64,000 bases of DNA from assembly GCA_017654935.2 (NCBI GenBank), contig CM065713.1, positions 22,943,385-23,007,384 of the forward strand, in the 5' to 3' direction. This document shows, piece by piece, positions 19,521-30,500 of this stretch; positions within the stretch are counted from its first letter, which is position 1; each line of letters opens with the position of its first letter. The notes under the pieces were generated by a model. It did no database searches and was not told the DNA's origin. It worked only from the letters and a program-made list of their open reading frames with translations. Origin of the DNA: Phymorhynchus buccinoides. Lineage: Eukaryota > Mollusca > Gastropoda > Neogastropoda > Raphitomidae. The position numbers and the translations under genes were made by a program.

Positions 19521-19844
19521 TGTTTTTAATTTAACGTCTTTTCACTTAGAAGTGATATTAGACATGAAAGTGTGTGTGTGCGAGTGTGTGCGTGTGGGTA
19601 TGTGCATGTGTATCTGTGTGTGCTTAAAGTGCATATTTATTTAAGTAACATTAGGGGATGTATGCTTAGTTAAAACAGTTTTTTTTATAAAAACATAATA
19701 ATAATAATAATAATAAAATAAAATAAAAACTCCAGAATTGAACTATTATAAAATCAAAATGCAAACATTCTATAAACAAAAACCCAACAGCAATCATAGA
19801 AACGAGCCAAATGGACTTAAGAGAGAGAGTGTGAGTGAGTGAGT

Positions 19845-19846
19845 GA

Positions 19847-19898
<52 letters not shown>

Positions 19899-20250
19899 GC
19901 GTGCGTGCGTGCGTGTGACCCAGTTTTCTCCCATCCAGCCATCTGATTGTGGGCCCCAAGATTGGCTTAAACGTCTTTCTTGTTCAATATGCTCTGTGTT
20001 TTTAGCAAGGGGTGGGTGTGTGTGTGTGTGTGTTGTTTTCTCCCATCCAGCCATCTGATTGTGGGCCCCAAGATTGGCTTAAACGTCTTTCTTGTTCAAT
20101 ATGCTCTGTGTTTTTAGCAAGGGGTGTGTGTGTGTGTGTGTGTGTTGTTTTCTCCCATCCAGCCATCTGATTGTGGGCCCCAAGATTGGCTTAAACGTCT
20201 TTCTTGTTCAATATGCTCTGTGTTTTTAGCAAGGGGTGGGTGTGTGTGTC
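19845..20250. repeat. 112-bp minisatellite with embedded (GT)n, three copies
   Basis: A (GAGT)n/(GT)n run leads into three copies starting at 19923, 20035 and 20147, each with TTTTCTCCCATCCAGCCATC, CCCCAAGATTGGCTTAAACG and ATGCTCTGTGTTTTTAGCAA and then GGGTG(TG)n. The units are nearly identical; only the GT length varies. The A' copy (53466-53795) also has three units. Open frames through it are repeat artefacts. Confidence 0.95.
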
Positions 20251-20619
20251 ACATCGGTCCTCGTCGTGTTTACATACGGATCTATGTGGTTACTACCGCT
20301 CATTTTTCGTCATGACGATGTCTTGACGAGCTTATCTATGTGTATTTCAGCAGAATGTTTCTTAATGTTTACCGTTATTTTAACTTTAAAACGAGTGAAA
20401 CTCTGTGGCCGTTCTGTGTCGCTAGGCTAGGTTTTTGAGTTGCTGCCCTCCAAGTCTCGTTTTCTTGCGTACCGCGATAAGTACGCAATCGGGAAACCTT
20501 CTTCTTTCTTTGAGCATCCTCCGTCATCATATTGACGGTTATGATGCGCCCTAAATATTTCATCAGTTGTCTATCGCTGTGTGCACGTGAGGGAAGATTG
20601 AATAAGAGGTTTGTGCTGT

Positions 20620-20875
20620 GTTTTGTGGTGAGTGTGTGTGTGTGTGTGTGAGCATGAATGTGTGCATACATGTGTGCTTGTGTGTATTTTGGTTTAGTGG
20701 GTTGTGTGTGCACGCATGTGTGTGTGTGTGTGTCTGTGTGCGTGTGTGCGTGTCTGTCTGCGTGCGTATGTTGTGTGTGAGGGTGTTTGTGTATGTGTGT
20801 TGGTGTATGTGGTCAGTCCATGCGGCTCAGTTGCTGTGGCTTACCGAATGGGGTATGAACGAGTTGGCGTCGATA

Positions 20876-20916
<41 letters not shown>

Positions 20917-20945
20917 GTGTGTGTGTGTTAGAGAGAGAGAGAGTT
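20620..20945. repeat. GT-rich microsatellite cluster
   Basis: Several (GT)n runs (20631-20650, 20719-20735, 20879-20930) end in a short GAGAGAGA run. They produce Cys/Val-rich frames that are not genes. Between 20250 and 20620 no feature is recognised beyond the near-palindrome CTTGCGTACCGCGATAAGTACGCAA. Confidence 0.9.
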
Positions 20946-21017
20946 GCTTTGTGTATGCGCTGTTGCTGGTTGGTGTCACTCTTGAATGCTGTTTTTGTTG
21001 TCTGTTGATGAATAATT

Positions 21018-21094
21018 GATTGTAAAGCGCTTTGGGCTCATCTGAGGTAAAGCGCTATATAAATGTACTATTAATATTATTATTATTATTATTA
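21018..21094 (+). mobile_element. L2-type LINE/SINE 3' tail, plus strand
   Basis: ATTGTAAAGCGCTTTGGGCT, then TAAAGCGCTATATAAATGTA, then (ATT)n. The paired AGCGCTTT/AAGCGCTAT words form the stem-loop recognised by L2-clade reverse transcriptases. A G-rich low-complexity stretch follows at 21168-21240. Confidence 0.75.
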
Positions 21095-21470
21095 CAAACG
21101 GGGGTTTCCATTATAAAAATCATTTTGTGGGGAGTAAGCGCTGCCCAGATGATCAGCTCCAGGGAAGGGGAAATGAGGGGGGAAGAGGGTATGGGGGGGG
21201 GGGGAGGGGGGGAGAGGGAGGGGAGGGGGAAGGGAGGGGGGTTAGATCTGGGCTTAGTTTGAAGGCCTCCACCGAGGCAGATGTTATTGCGCCTCAGGTA
21301 GAAGGCTGTTCCATTCACACACAGCCCTGGGGAAGAAAGAAAACTTCCTGTAATTTGTTTTTGTTGCCGGAAGAAGAAAATATGCTGCTGTGTGTGACCT
21401 AGATGACTGTGCTTAGTCTTACTCTTTAGTAGATGCTATGACAATTGATTGTGTTCTCGACTTTTAATCT

Positions 21471-21811
21471 GAAATTCTTGTTTTTCTGTTTCACAAAAAT
21501 AAACATAACTTAATCCTAACCCTTACCTGAGCAAGTAGAATGTTGCTTCTTAACGAATTTGTGTTCACGGAGTGACGGATTGCCACGCGGCAGTCAGTGT
21601 GGCGTTTTCTTGGTGACCATGCTTTGTCAATGTGTGCAAAAAACAGGAAATTCTTGTTTTTCTGTTTCACAAAAATAAACATAACTTAATCCTAACCCTT
21701 ACCTGAGCAAGTAGAATGTTGCTTCTTAACGAATTTGTGCTCACGGATTGCCACGCACTAGCTGTGGCGTTTTCTCGGTGGCCATGCTTTCTCAATGTGT
21801 GCAGAAAAAGA
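21471..21811. repeat. Two-copy tandem duplication, ~178-bp unit
   Basis: Unit one (21471-21647) and unit two (21649-21811) both begin AAATTCTTGTTTTTCTGTTT and carry CCTGAGCAAGTAGAATGTTG; unit two lacks a GTGACGGA segment. Preserved in A' at 55029-55371. Frames inside are not genes. Confidence 0.9.
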
Positions 21812-21892
21812 AAGAAGTGAAATACGTCATTTCCGATGTAAATGGGTATGCCTAAAAACCGAAACCGAACAGTAAAACCCAAAACCACGGCT

Positions 21893-24880
21893 GAGTTTCT
21901 CTAGATAACGGTCGCCGCGCGAATAACGCTTACGGCAAACGGGGCCGTAAAGACCCCGTGACGCGCCACAGTTACGTCCCTTGTTTTTTTCTTCTGGGTT
22001 GCTGTGACCCACATTCGAATTTCCCCATATTCAAATTGAGGCTGTTCTTTAAACTGATGTGTCGCTTTCAATTTGGGGTAATTTATATGGGAGTCAGACT
22101 TGGTCAAAACAACATTTCTTTCCAGTTATAAGAGGGAAAACACGTGAATCCCATGATTTTGACACGTGATCGGGTGGCTCTTTAAACGGCGTCTCTTTAA
22201 GAAACACTTTAGAAAACGTTTGCAGAAGAATATTACAAGCTCTTGTCTGATTGGTCAATTTGTTTTATTATTACTGATTTTAAGCAAACTGTAATGGACC
22301 AATCAACAACAAGAACCGTATTCACCCCCTACTAGTTCCGGATAGTTCGCCGCTTGTCACCTTTCGACTGAGAGCAAAACGCCATGCGAACTATCGGCAA
22401 ACGAAGGGTGTTTCTTAGACCGTTTTGGCCGATTTGAGCGAGCGCGATGAAACGTTAGCCCTTGTGAAACTCACCCCAGGGGCCAGTTCGCGGCCGACGG
22501 TAGTATATAGTTGCCTATCACCATTGGCAACGGCCAGTTTCACTGGAGGACGGTCGCGCGAATATTCGCTTGTGGAAAAAATATTATAAGTTGTCTGGGG
22601 TCCGTTTCACAAGGGCTAACTTTACGGAGCGTCAACTCAAATTAGACAAAAACGGTACTAAGAAACACCTCTTTTGCTGGCGTTTGTCGCAAACGTTTTG
22701 TGGCTGTGATAGAGGTAGCAAGCCACAAACTATTTGAAGGATCATGGGAAATATCTATACTTCCGGCTTTTTTTGTTATATCTCGCGTGACGAGACTTGA
22801 ACTTTCAAAATGGAAGACCAAAACAACAAGCTTGCCACAGCAAATATTCTTTAGTCTATCGTAAAAAAACTACGGGATGATTTTAAGCAAACACAAGTGT
22901 TTTGGAGTGCTCTTTCTTAATTTTCATTATGTTATATGGCATAATGTAATACAAATTTAATTTTCTGCTCAAAATAGACGTGGGTGAAATCGAAAACTTG
23001 GTACAAACTGACAGAGAGGTATGATTTACCTCCCTTGAAGAGTAAGCTTAAAGAGTTATCTGACCTTAGCAAACGCTTAGGGTGTTTCTTAGGCCCTGTT
23101 TGCTGTAAGCGTTATTCGCGCAGCGACCAAAGTTATCTAGAGAAACTAGACCGAGGTAACTAATGACAAACTATTTGAAGGATCATGGGAAATATCAATA
23201 CTTCCGGCTTTTTTTCATATCTCGCGTGAATGTGACTTTAACTTTCAAAATGAAAGACCAAAACAACAAGATTGTCATAGCTAATATTCTTTTGTCTATC
23301 AAGAAGAAAAAAACGGGATGATTTTAGCAAATTAAACAAACGCAAGTGTTTTTGAGTGCTCTTTCTTAATTTTTCATCATGTTAGATGGCATAATATAGT
23401 GCAAATTTAATTTTCTGCACACAAATAGATGTGGATGAAATCGAAAACTTTGTGCAAACTGACAGAGGTATGATTTATCTCCCTTATGATAGCAACCCTT
23501 TTCTCTCTCACCAAAAGCGAAGAGTAAGCTTACAGAGTTATCTGACATTAGCAAATGTAGTTTAGGGTGTTTCTTAGATCCCTTTTGGCGTAACAGTTAT
23601 TTGCGCGGCGACCATTATCTAGAGAAACTTGACCCTCATTGGTAAAAAATAAGTATTATTTTAACCAAATTTTAATGGACCAATCAACAACTATAAATGT
23701 ATTCACCTCATGCAAGTCACGTTATAGTTCGCCGAGTGGTTGCTTGGGCAGAGGCTCAGAGCGCTTTGCAAACGAAGAGTTTCTTATACCGTTTTTGCCG
23801 ATTTGCGCTAACGCTACCGTAACGTTAGCCCTTGTGAAACGGACCCTGGTGAAACCGAGTTTTTTAACATATTTTTTTAATTATTTAATTGTCTTTCTTT
23901 AATCTTGTCATAAATTGCCATCAACTCTTTATTAATCAGTTTCAGATGGAAATTGTAACTGAATTTTATCCTGATTACCGGATTTAAACTTGAATATTAT
24001 GAACTTGACTAGAACTTAGATTATACGTGAGTTGTTCATTACATTTTGGTAACGTGTCAATAAAACAAAGGAACAAAGGAGTTCACAGACTTCAAACGTT
24101 TGCATTCCATTGAAGAACACCTTCCCTCATTGCATGCAATGTTCCAGCTCTCTGGTTTTAAGTGCAGTTTAGTAGCTTGCTTTTTTTTTTAAGGCAAGAG
24201 TCGGAGCTGTTATTTTGAGCTTTTTGTGAGGTGCCAGAAAATGTCGTTAAACCAAACAATCTAAAATGATAAGAAGAATTTGAAAGTAATTCGGAGCTAA
24301 ATGAAGTCAGTAAAATAGGTGGTTCAAATGTTGATTGCTTTGCTCTTCTTGGAAGGTCACAGCGACCTTGACCTTGTAGGCATTCAGAGCAACTGTAATG
24401 CCGGACCAATCGACAACAAGAAATGTATTCACTCCATGCTAGTCACGTGATAGTTCGCCACGAGTCAGTATCGGAGTAGTCACAAAACGTTTTTGGCAAA
24501 CGTCCGGTCGGCGAAAGAGGTGTTTCTTAGTACTGTTTTTGCCGATTTGCGCTCACGCTACGTAACGTTAGCCCTTGTGAAACATCCCCTACTAAGAAGC
24601 ATATCTTTCGCCGACGTTTGCCGTGATGTTTTGTGGCTGTCATCGAGGTAGCTCAAGTTTTCGCGAACTATCACGTGACTAGCATGGGGTGAATACATTT
24701 CTTGTTTTTGATTGGTCCATTAAAGTTTGGTTACAATAATGTAAAAAAAAAAAGAGCAATCAGACAAGAGCTTGTAATATTATTCCGCAAACGTTTTCTA
24801 AAGTGTTTCTTAGGCCCCGTTTGGCGTAAGCGTTATTCGCTCGGCGACCGTTATCTAGAGAAACTAGATCCTGGTAAACT
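21893..24880. repeat. Cluster of ~65-bp GTTTCTTA...GAAAC modules
   Basis: At least nine related modules in both orientations, near 21893, 22409, 22603, 23082, 23568, 23783, 24520, 24585 and 24804. Each starts (A)GTTTCTTA and ends in GAAAC, with cores of two types: CGTAAGCGTTATTCGCGCGG...TATCTAGAGAAAC, or GCCGATTTGCGC...CGTTAGCCCTTGTGAAAC. Several sit next to ATTGGTC/GACCAAT (CCAAT-box) words. The layout suggests MITE termini of two related families inserted into each other. No protein-coding frame. Confidence 0.7.
22725..23635. repeat. Tandem duplication, ~443-bp unit
   Basis: Units start at 22725 and 23168 with CAAACTATTTGAAGGATCAT and share GAAGACCAAAACAACAAGCT-type text, GGTATGATTTACCTCCCTTG and the terminal module ending TATCTAGAGAAACT. 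They are diverged from each other by about a tenth, more than A from A', so the tandem duplication predates the segmental one. Confidence 0.85.
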
Positions 24881-24888
24881 GTTACAGT

Positions 24889-24965
24889 GGAACCTCCCAT
24901 ATAAGATCTTAAAAAATCATCCAAAATGAGGTCTTATAAGGGAGGGGTCTTATAAGGGAGGCAAT
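24889..24965 (+). mobile_element. Truncated TA-MITE (CAGTGGAACCTCCC family)
   Basis: ACAGTGGAACCTCCCATATA followed by AATGAGGTCTTATAAGGGAG, the left half of the element seen complete at 32659-32834; the right end is missing. The A' copy is at 58431-58508. Confidence 0.7.
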
Positions 24966-24995
24966 TTACAAAACTATTTTCAGTGCCTAATTCTG

Positions 24996-25021
24996 ATCGC
25001 TTCTCGGCCTTTTGGCTAAGA
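24996..25021 (+). pseudogene. U2 snRNA 5'-end fragment
   Basis: Twenty-six bases identical to the 5' end of metazoan U2 snRNA: ATCGCTTCTCGGCC, then TTTTGGCTAAGA. Similarity then stops, before the branch-point-recognition sequence (GUAGUA), so no functional U2 can be made. It could be a retroposed U2 fragment or the head of a U2-derived SINE. The A' copy is 58543-58568. Confidence 0.75.
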
Positions 25022-25445
25022 CAGTGATTCAGGAACATAAATGTTTGTTTATACCCTGGTTGGTTTGTTCAGCCCGTCGTACATGGCGAAAGCCGATACG
25101 CGACGCTAAACTGAACTTCCATCCAAAACTATTTGAGCAAAATGGGTTGCCATAAGTGTTGTTTTCTTTGACAATGTTATCAATCATGACAGGCCCTTGT
25201 GATCTTAAAGAAATGCTAAAAATGTCGCTTACAAACAAGGAAGTTTGAATGCAGTAAGACTGCTTTGTCCCAGTCAAGACCACTCTACATCTCATTAGCG
25301 CTTCTGTTTAAAATGATACAGAAGCTCTGCCAAGTCTCGTTCTCTGTGGATGACATCGCATATTTATTTGAGTCCATTTGGCCCAAACTTTCGGAGCATT
25401 TCTGTCGGACGACCGTTGCATCGTTTCTTGCGTTTGTCACTTAGG
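25022..25445 (+). other. Unrecognised conserved segment after the U2 fragment
   Basis: In A' the same segment has an open frame of ~95 codons without a clear ATG start (58703-58990; FKMIQKLCQVSF, DIAYLFESIWPKL). Here an extra T (AAATGCTAAAAATG versus AAATGCAAAAATG) breaks it. No family is recognised; it could be the body of a U2-headed element or unrelated DNA. Confidence 0.3.
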
Positions 25446-25566
25446 AAATTGGGTACCCATTTTCTTGCGAGCTAGTTTCTCGCAAGAAGATGTTTACGCA
25501 TTATCTTGACTTAACTTATTATGATACTAAAAACCATAAACACAATGTTTTCTCCCAAAAACTCTA

Positions 25567-25789
25567 GGGGAAGACGGGGTAAAAAGCGCATGGGCGGGTA
25601 AGAAGCCTAAGAAGCCCACCCCAATTATCTCATGAAATGAAGCAAATTTCAGTCTCATTTTGCCCATGAGACGAGCGTTAATGTCTAGCATTCGTCTCAT
25701 GGGCAAATTTGACTGAAATTTTCTTTATTTCATGAGATAATTGGGGTGGGCTTCTTACCCGCCCATGCGCTTTTTACCCCGTCTTCCCC
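25567..25789. mobile_element. 223-bp palindromic MITE with TA duplication
   Basis: Near-perfect inverted arms of ~100 bp: GGGGAAGACGGGGTAAAAAG...CCACCCCAATTATCTCATGA on the left, the complement on the right, around a centre at GACGAGCGTTAATGTCTAGC. TA lies outside both ends, consistent with Tc1/mariner-type insertion. The A' copy (59114-59325) has lost bases in its left arm. Confidence 0.85.
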
Positions 25790-25882
25790 TACGCTTCTCC
25801 GGCCATTAACAGGATAGGCCTAACTAACACTTATGTCATATTGTAGTTAAATTTATCTATCTCTCTCTGTCATAGTGTGGTT

Positions 25883-25886
<4 letters not shown>

Positions 25887-25930
<44 letters not shown>
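25887..25930. repeat. (CT)n microsatellite
   Basis: About 22 CT units after GGTTAA. Repeated in A' at 59424-59466. Confidence 0.95.
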
Positions 25931-25932
<2 letters not shown>

Positions 25933-26126
25933 CGTGTCTGTGGAAAAAAATAGCCTACGTTAATCTTTTAACTCTTTCGCCGTCAGCCATTTTCCAGCCC
26001 CAAAATACCCTTAAACTTAAATGGGTAGAGAAAAAAATATATATATTAGGAATTTTTCTGTGACGTGCATAACATTAGGCCTATTCTTGCCTCCCAAAAT
26101 TAAGAAAATAGGGTCTTCGGATAACT

Positions 26127-26504
26127 CAACTCAACTAGTCAAGAATACTTTATCATCTCAAAAGTGAGAAATTGATTTGTGGCACGGCATAAACACACTG
26201 ACATACAATAAGAACATCATAATTAACTATTCAACACATAAAACTTTATAGGACATGTGAAAATATACCACGATCATTCAATATAATAATGCACCCGTAT
26301 ATGAAAAGATTACCATAAAGTAAGTAGAACAAATACAACATAGCTCAATATAACCAAATGAGGACAGCCACAAAGGACCTCATGAAAAGAAGCATTTTAT
26401 GCTTATTGAGCTATTCCTCATTAAAGATTTCAAGTTTCAAGTCAGTTCAAATAACAGTTTAAAAGCTACAGATAAGTAGATGCGTAAGCGCGCATACACG
26501 CACT

Positions 26505-26581
<77 letters not shown>

Positions 26582-26830
26582 AAGACTACTTTATTATCTC
26601 GTGATGAGAAATTATGATGTGATACGGCATAAAATATAAAATAAACAAAAAACACAACGTACATTTAAAACATGATTAAATAAACCAACACGTAGAACTT
26701 TATATTAACATGCAAAATGAAAATACAACTATCTACTATAACAATGCACTATAGGCCTATTTATATCAATCATTTTTGGACACAATAGTGTCCACTCTCA
26801 ACAATGTTAATACACTCTTAAACAGACAAA
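26127..26830. repeat. Two diverged copies of a ~250-300 bp repeat with (GA)n between
   Basis: 26127-26430 and 26578-26830 share the order AATACTTTAT.ATCTC, GTGAGAAATT, CACGGCATAAA, AACTTTATA..ACATG and TAACAATGCAC-like words. A GA run (26508-26578) lies between them. Probably a dispersed element 3' region; class unknown. A' versions: 59680-60330. Confidence 0.6.
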
Positions 26831-26889
26831 AAAACAAAGATCAGACATGTCATTTCTAAACTGCGCATGTGACCAGAAAAAGGTTCAAA

Positions 26890-27598
26890 ATGACTCTCTC
26901 TCTCTCTCTCTCACAACAACATACAGTATTTATACAGCGCTGAATCTTGATATAAATCAAATCAAAGCGCACACACACGTTAGCATTCATAACGCATTCA
27001 AACAAAAATGCAATACAAAGCGAACACACACGTTTGACATAAATGGTATACAGCAGAAACAGACCTAAAGGCAAGAGAGAGAGAAGAGAAAGAGAGTGGA
27101 GCCTCAATCACGAGGGAACAGATATTTCACCTGTGATTATGACCAGCCACAATCCAATCCAATCCGCCGTCTCTTGTTTACTGTTCTTCGACACAAACTG
27201 GATTCATGGAGACAACACTTTACTTTAGCAATTATATATACAGGCATCAGAACAGTCTGAAGTCCAATCCTCTGAAAACCGCGGTAAAAGGGCCATCAAG
27301 GCCCCAGACTGTAGAGGGACAACACTGAAATCAATTCCCAACATCACCAAAAAGGCTTTAATGCAGTGAGAAATCGCTTTAAAATGATATTTAACAGAAA
27401 AGATAACACTCAATAAAAAGTCAAAACCTCTGACAGAAGAGGCCAATTCTCTGTGAGAAATTCTCAATCCTTTGAAATTAGCTGATCCTCTGACAGTTCT
27501 GATGCCTGATATATTTGGCACATCAATCTGCTTTCTCTGTTTAGCACCACCAATCATCTTCAATCAGAGTCTTCCGTTTCTTCTGTTTCATAATAGTA
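26890..27598. other. Non-coding DNA downstream of gene 2; right edge of segment A
   Basis: CT and GA microsatellites (26893-26912, 27073-27098) and no gene. Similarity to A' can be followed to about 27490, where A' runs into the gap at 61001, so the true right boundary of the duplication is not visible. Confidence 0.5.
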
Positions 27599-30500
27599 TT
27601 AGCACAGCCGCAGATTCATGCTGACAACGTCCTTGAAGTTCACCAGGTCCTTGAGAGGTTGAGGAGCAGGCAGACTGCGGATCCTGTCAGAGCGACCTGG
27701 CTGACAGCCGATGCTGCGAGACACTTCTAGCCGAGCCAGGTGCTTCAGGCGGCAAGGGGTGGAGGCAGCTTCCTTAATCCACCTCAGGCATGTCCGCCGT
27801 TTGTCAATCAATGTCTCATTTCTAAAAATTCCCAGGTACTGAGGCATTCCATCTTCTTTCACCGTAAGTAGTCGTTTGTGAGAAAATGCTCCACAAGCCA
27901 GCAACAGTTTGACGATCCTCATGTCAGCTGCACGCAGGGCTTCAGACAACGCACAGTTGTAGTGGTCTCTGTCGTCCTCTCTCTCCATGGTACAGAGGCC
28001 TGCGGATATGCACAAGCCGACCATTTCAACCCTGACATGCCTATCTGCTTTCACAGCTCTGTAGAACCAGTTGTGTGCATAGTCTTCGTCATAGCAGACA
28101 GTGGCATCCACTCTGCCGATCACAAGTTCAGCCAAGATGTCCTGGCTATAAGTGAAAGCCCTTGACAAGGCAACTTCTAGAATGTTGGAATCCATGCACC
28201 TTGGTGCCAATTCTCTGGCAATGGTCCATTCCATGCTTTCCACTGCCCATTTCAGCAGGAAGTCCAGCACATGATGATTTTGGCAGAGGTGGTGTTTCTC
28301 CAAAATGTACCCCGAGCTAGTCATCAGTACAAGAGCCCAGTGCACTAAACCTTCAAGTTCACAGGCTCTGGCCAGAGAACACCGATAATACAAAAGATGA
28401 TGGCATCGCTTCCAGAAAGTTTCCACATAGTATCTGCTGCTAGCAGGCCACAGCTTCATCAGTGCCGCAGTTGTGAAGAAGTTTCTTTCTCCAGCAGACA
28501 CATCCACAGCTCTCCACAGCATGCTGTCACAGAACTTCATAGAGGAGAACGTAGTAACCACAGTTCTCAGCATTTCCATCTCCTTGGTGACCAGAGCCAG
28601 GAAGAAGGCCAGTCTGGCATGGCCATTGTCCACACACCACTGGGTCACACTGGACACGGTGACAAGCCACTGGCCCCCAGCAATCTTTTTCTCCATGCTG
28701 CACAGCATTCTCTTCAAGCGTTCTTCGCCCACATCGCACCAACTGATCCACTGTTCCAGAGTTGCTGCAATGTCAGGCCATACTCTTTGATCCGACAACA
28801 TTTTGAGCACAAAGCGCTCCATCAACTCGAAGACTTTGTCACCAAATATCAAGTCTTTCGTACCAGCGCTGACAACACCCAGCAGACGCCAAGCTTCTCT
28901 TTCTATGATCATTTCCGACAGTTGCAGAATTTCATCTTCATAAAGGCAATCATATTTGGCACTTACTTCCTTGCAAAGTCCCGCGATGAAGTGAGATCGT
29001 TTTCCATCAAATGCCAAATTATATGCAAATGCACGCTCTTCATGCTGCACATGAAATTCCTCTTCGTAATTTGGACCTCCAAGACCTAAGGTGCACAACA
29101 TGACAAAGCAGTCAGCACAGTTGAGTTTCACAGATTTTGTAATGGCCTTTCCGAAGATTTCATACCCTAGTTCTTTGTCACAGCATGAGAGGAACTGTGA
29201 ACTGAAGATTTGCAAACTGGAGTCTGTCCTTCGTTTGAAGTATTCCTTCATGGAACACTTCACTGCATGTCGTCTCAGCCAATTGCGCTCCTCCTTGCCA
29301 AGTTTAAAGAGGATCTTGTAAAAGAGATCTTGATTCATCTCACCTTGGATCAATGACCAATAGGCAAATTTCAGATCTTTCCTTGACGCACCATATTCAC
29401 AAAGGTAAATGGTCAACTTGGCTGCTTCCATCTGGATAGTATGACGAAACAAGAAGGAACGCTTTGATTTTGATATTTCAGGGTCCTTGTACTTTTCTTC
29501 CACAAAAAAGTAGTAGTTCTTGAGATCAAACTCATGCAGTTTTGTCAAGGCATAGCTGAACTTTTTGGGCTTTGAATCAAACCGATTCCACTCATTCCAA
29601 CAAAAATTATCAATAGGGGGGAAAGAGATTTTGACAGAAGTTGCAACAAACAATGCCAAGTCCTTTTCTCCTTCAAAAAACAGGGCATTAAAGATGAACC
29701 TGACCTCTGCATCATCATGATCTGAAGGCTGCAGACTCTCCTTCCAGTGTTGGTGAACAAACTTTTGCTTGAAGACACGGCGGGCCCTTGGATACTCTGT
29801 GATCAGTTTGAGGAAAAGCGGTTCATCACGGACGTGAACAGCGTACTTGATGGCTTCCATCAGCTCTGAGTCACTGACTGACTCTCTCTGTAGAATTTGC
29901 AAAGCAAGATCTCCCAAGCCATGTCTGATGGAGGCCATCAACATCAGACCTTTCAGACCTTCAGGAACACTGCCTGCAGGGAACAGATCCAGCAGATCCC
30001 GGGCCTTCTTGTTCTCGAACACCTCGTTGACTGTAAACTCACTGGGACTGACTCCATCACGCAGCAGTTGAAGAACAATACTCCACTGTTGATCCGCCAC
30101 AGCCTGGTTGCACACATTCTCCATCTGGGCCACACTCAGCCCTTCATTCACCAGTCCTGACACCAGCGTCCACTGGCTCTGATTCGTGCACTCTCTCAGA
30201 ACAAAGTCGGTCAGGTCGGGGTCTCTGACCTTCCTCACCACCTCCAGAACAAAGTCCCCATGACCGGCGGATATCTGCTGTCGCAGTCCCTCCTCCCTGC
30301 AGTGTTTGCTGACCCCCAGGTCCATCAGTGTGGCCGTGCACTGGACGTGCTGATGACCCAGGGCACACTGCAGCAGGCTGTTCCTCAGCTGACCAGGGAC
30401 CCCCCTCTCTATCAGCCACAGCACCAGGTCCCACTGTCCATTGTCCACAGCCTGCTGACACAGCCACTCTGACCAGCGTCCACTGCCCCCTGCCCTGTCC

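Larger units (their letters stand above)
4173..27495. repeat. Segmental copy A (~23.3 kb), paired with 37600-61000
   Basis: Nearly every element in this block recurs in the same order and orientation about 33.42 kb (left end) to 33.50 kb (right end) downstream: tRNA-like element, TTAA MITEs, SINE pair, foldbacks, the long gene, the LINE endonuclease fragment, the minisatellite, the U2 fragment and the palindrome. The gene differs by only a few bases; flanks differ by many small indels, microsatellite lengths and a few larger events. The left end runs into the gap, so the true boundary is unknown. Read depth would separate real duplication from two haplotypes laid end to end. Confidence 0.95.

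Noticed and set aside
19220..19534. Cys/Val- and His/Thr-rich frames over GT/AC tracts (also 20618-21019, 54076-54543, 5189-5626)
   Set aside because: Microsatellite translations with no coding evidence.
19923..20250. A CRISPR array
   Set aside because: Three 112-bp units whose only variable part is a GT tract; a eukaryotic minisatellite.
24996..25021. A functional U2 snRNA gene
   Set aside because: Only the first 26 nt match; branch-point, Sm-site and 3' stem regions are missing.
28397..29089. A 230-codon open frame on the plus strand across gene 2
   Set aside because: It is antisense to the well-supported minus-strand gene, has no family character, and the matching regions of copies 1 and 3 give different, shorter frames. 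A shadow.
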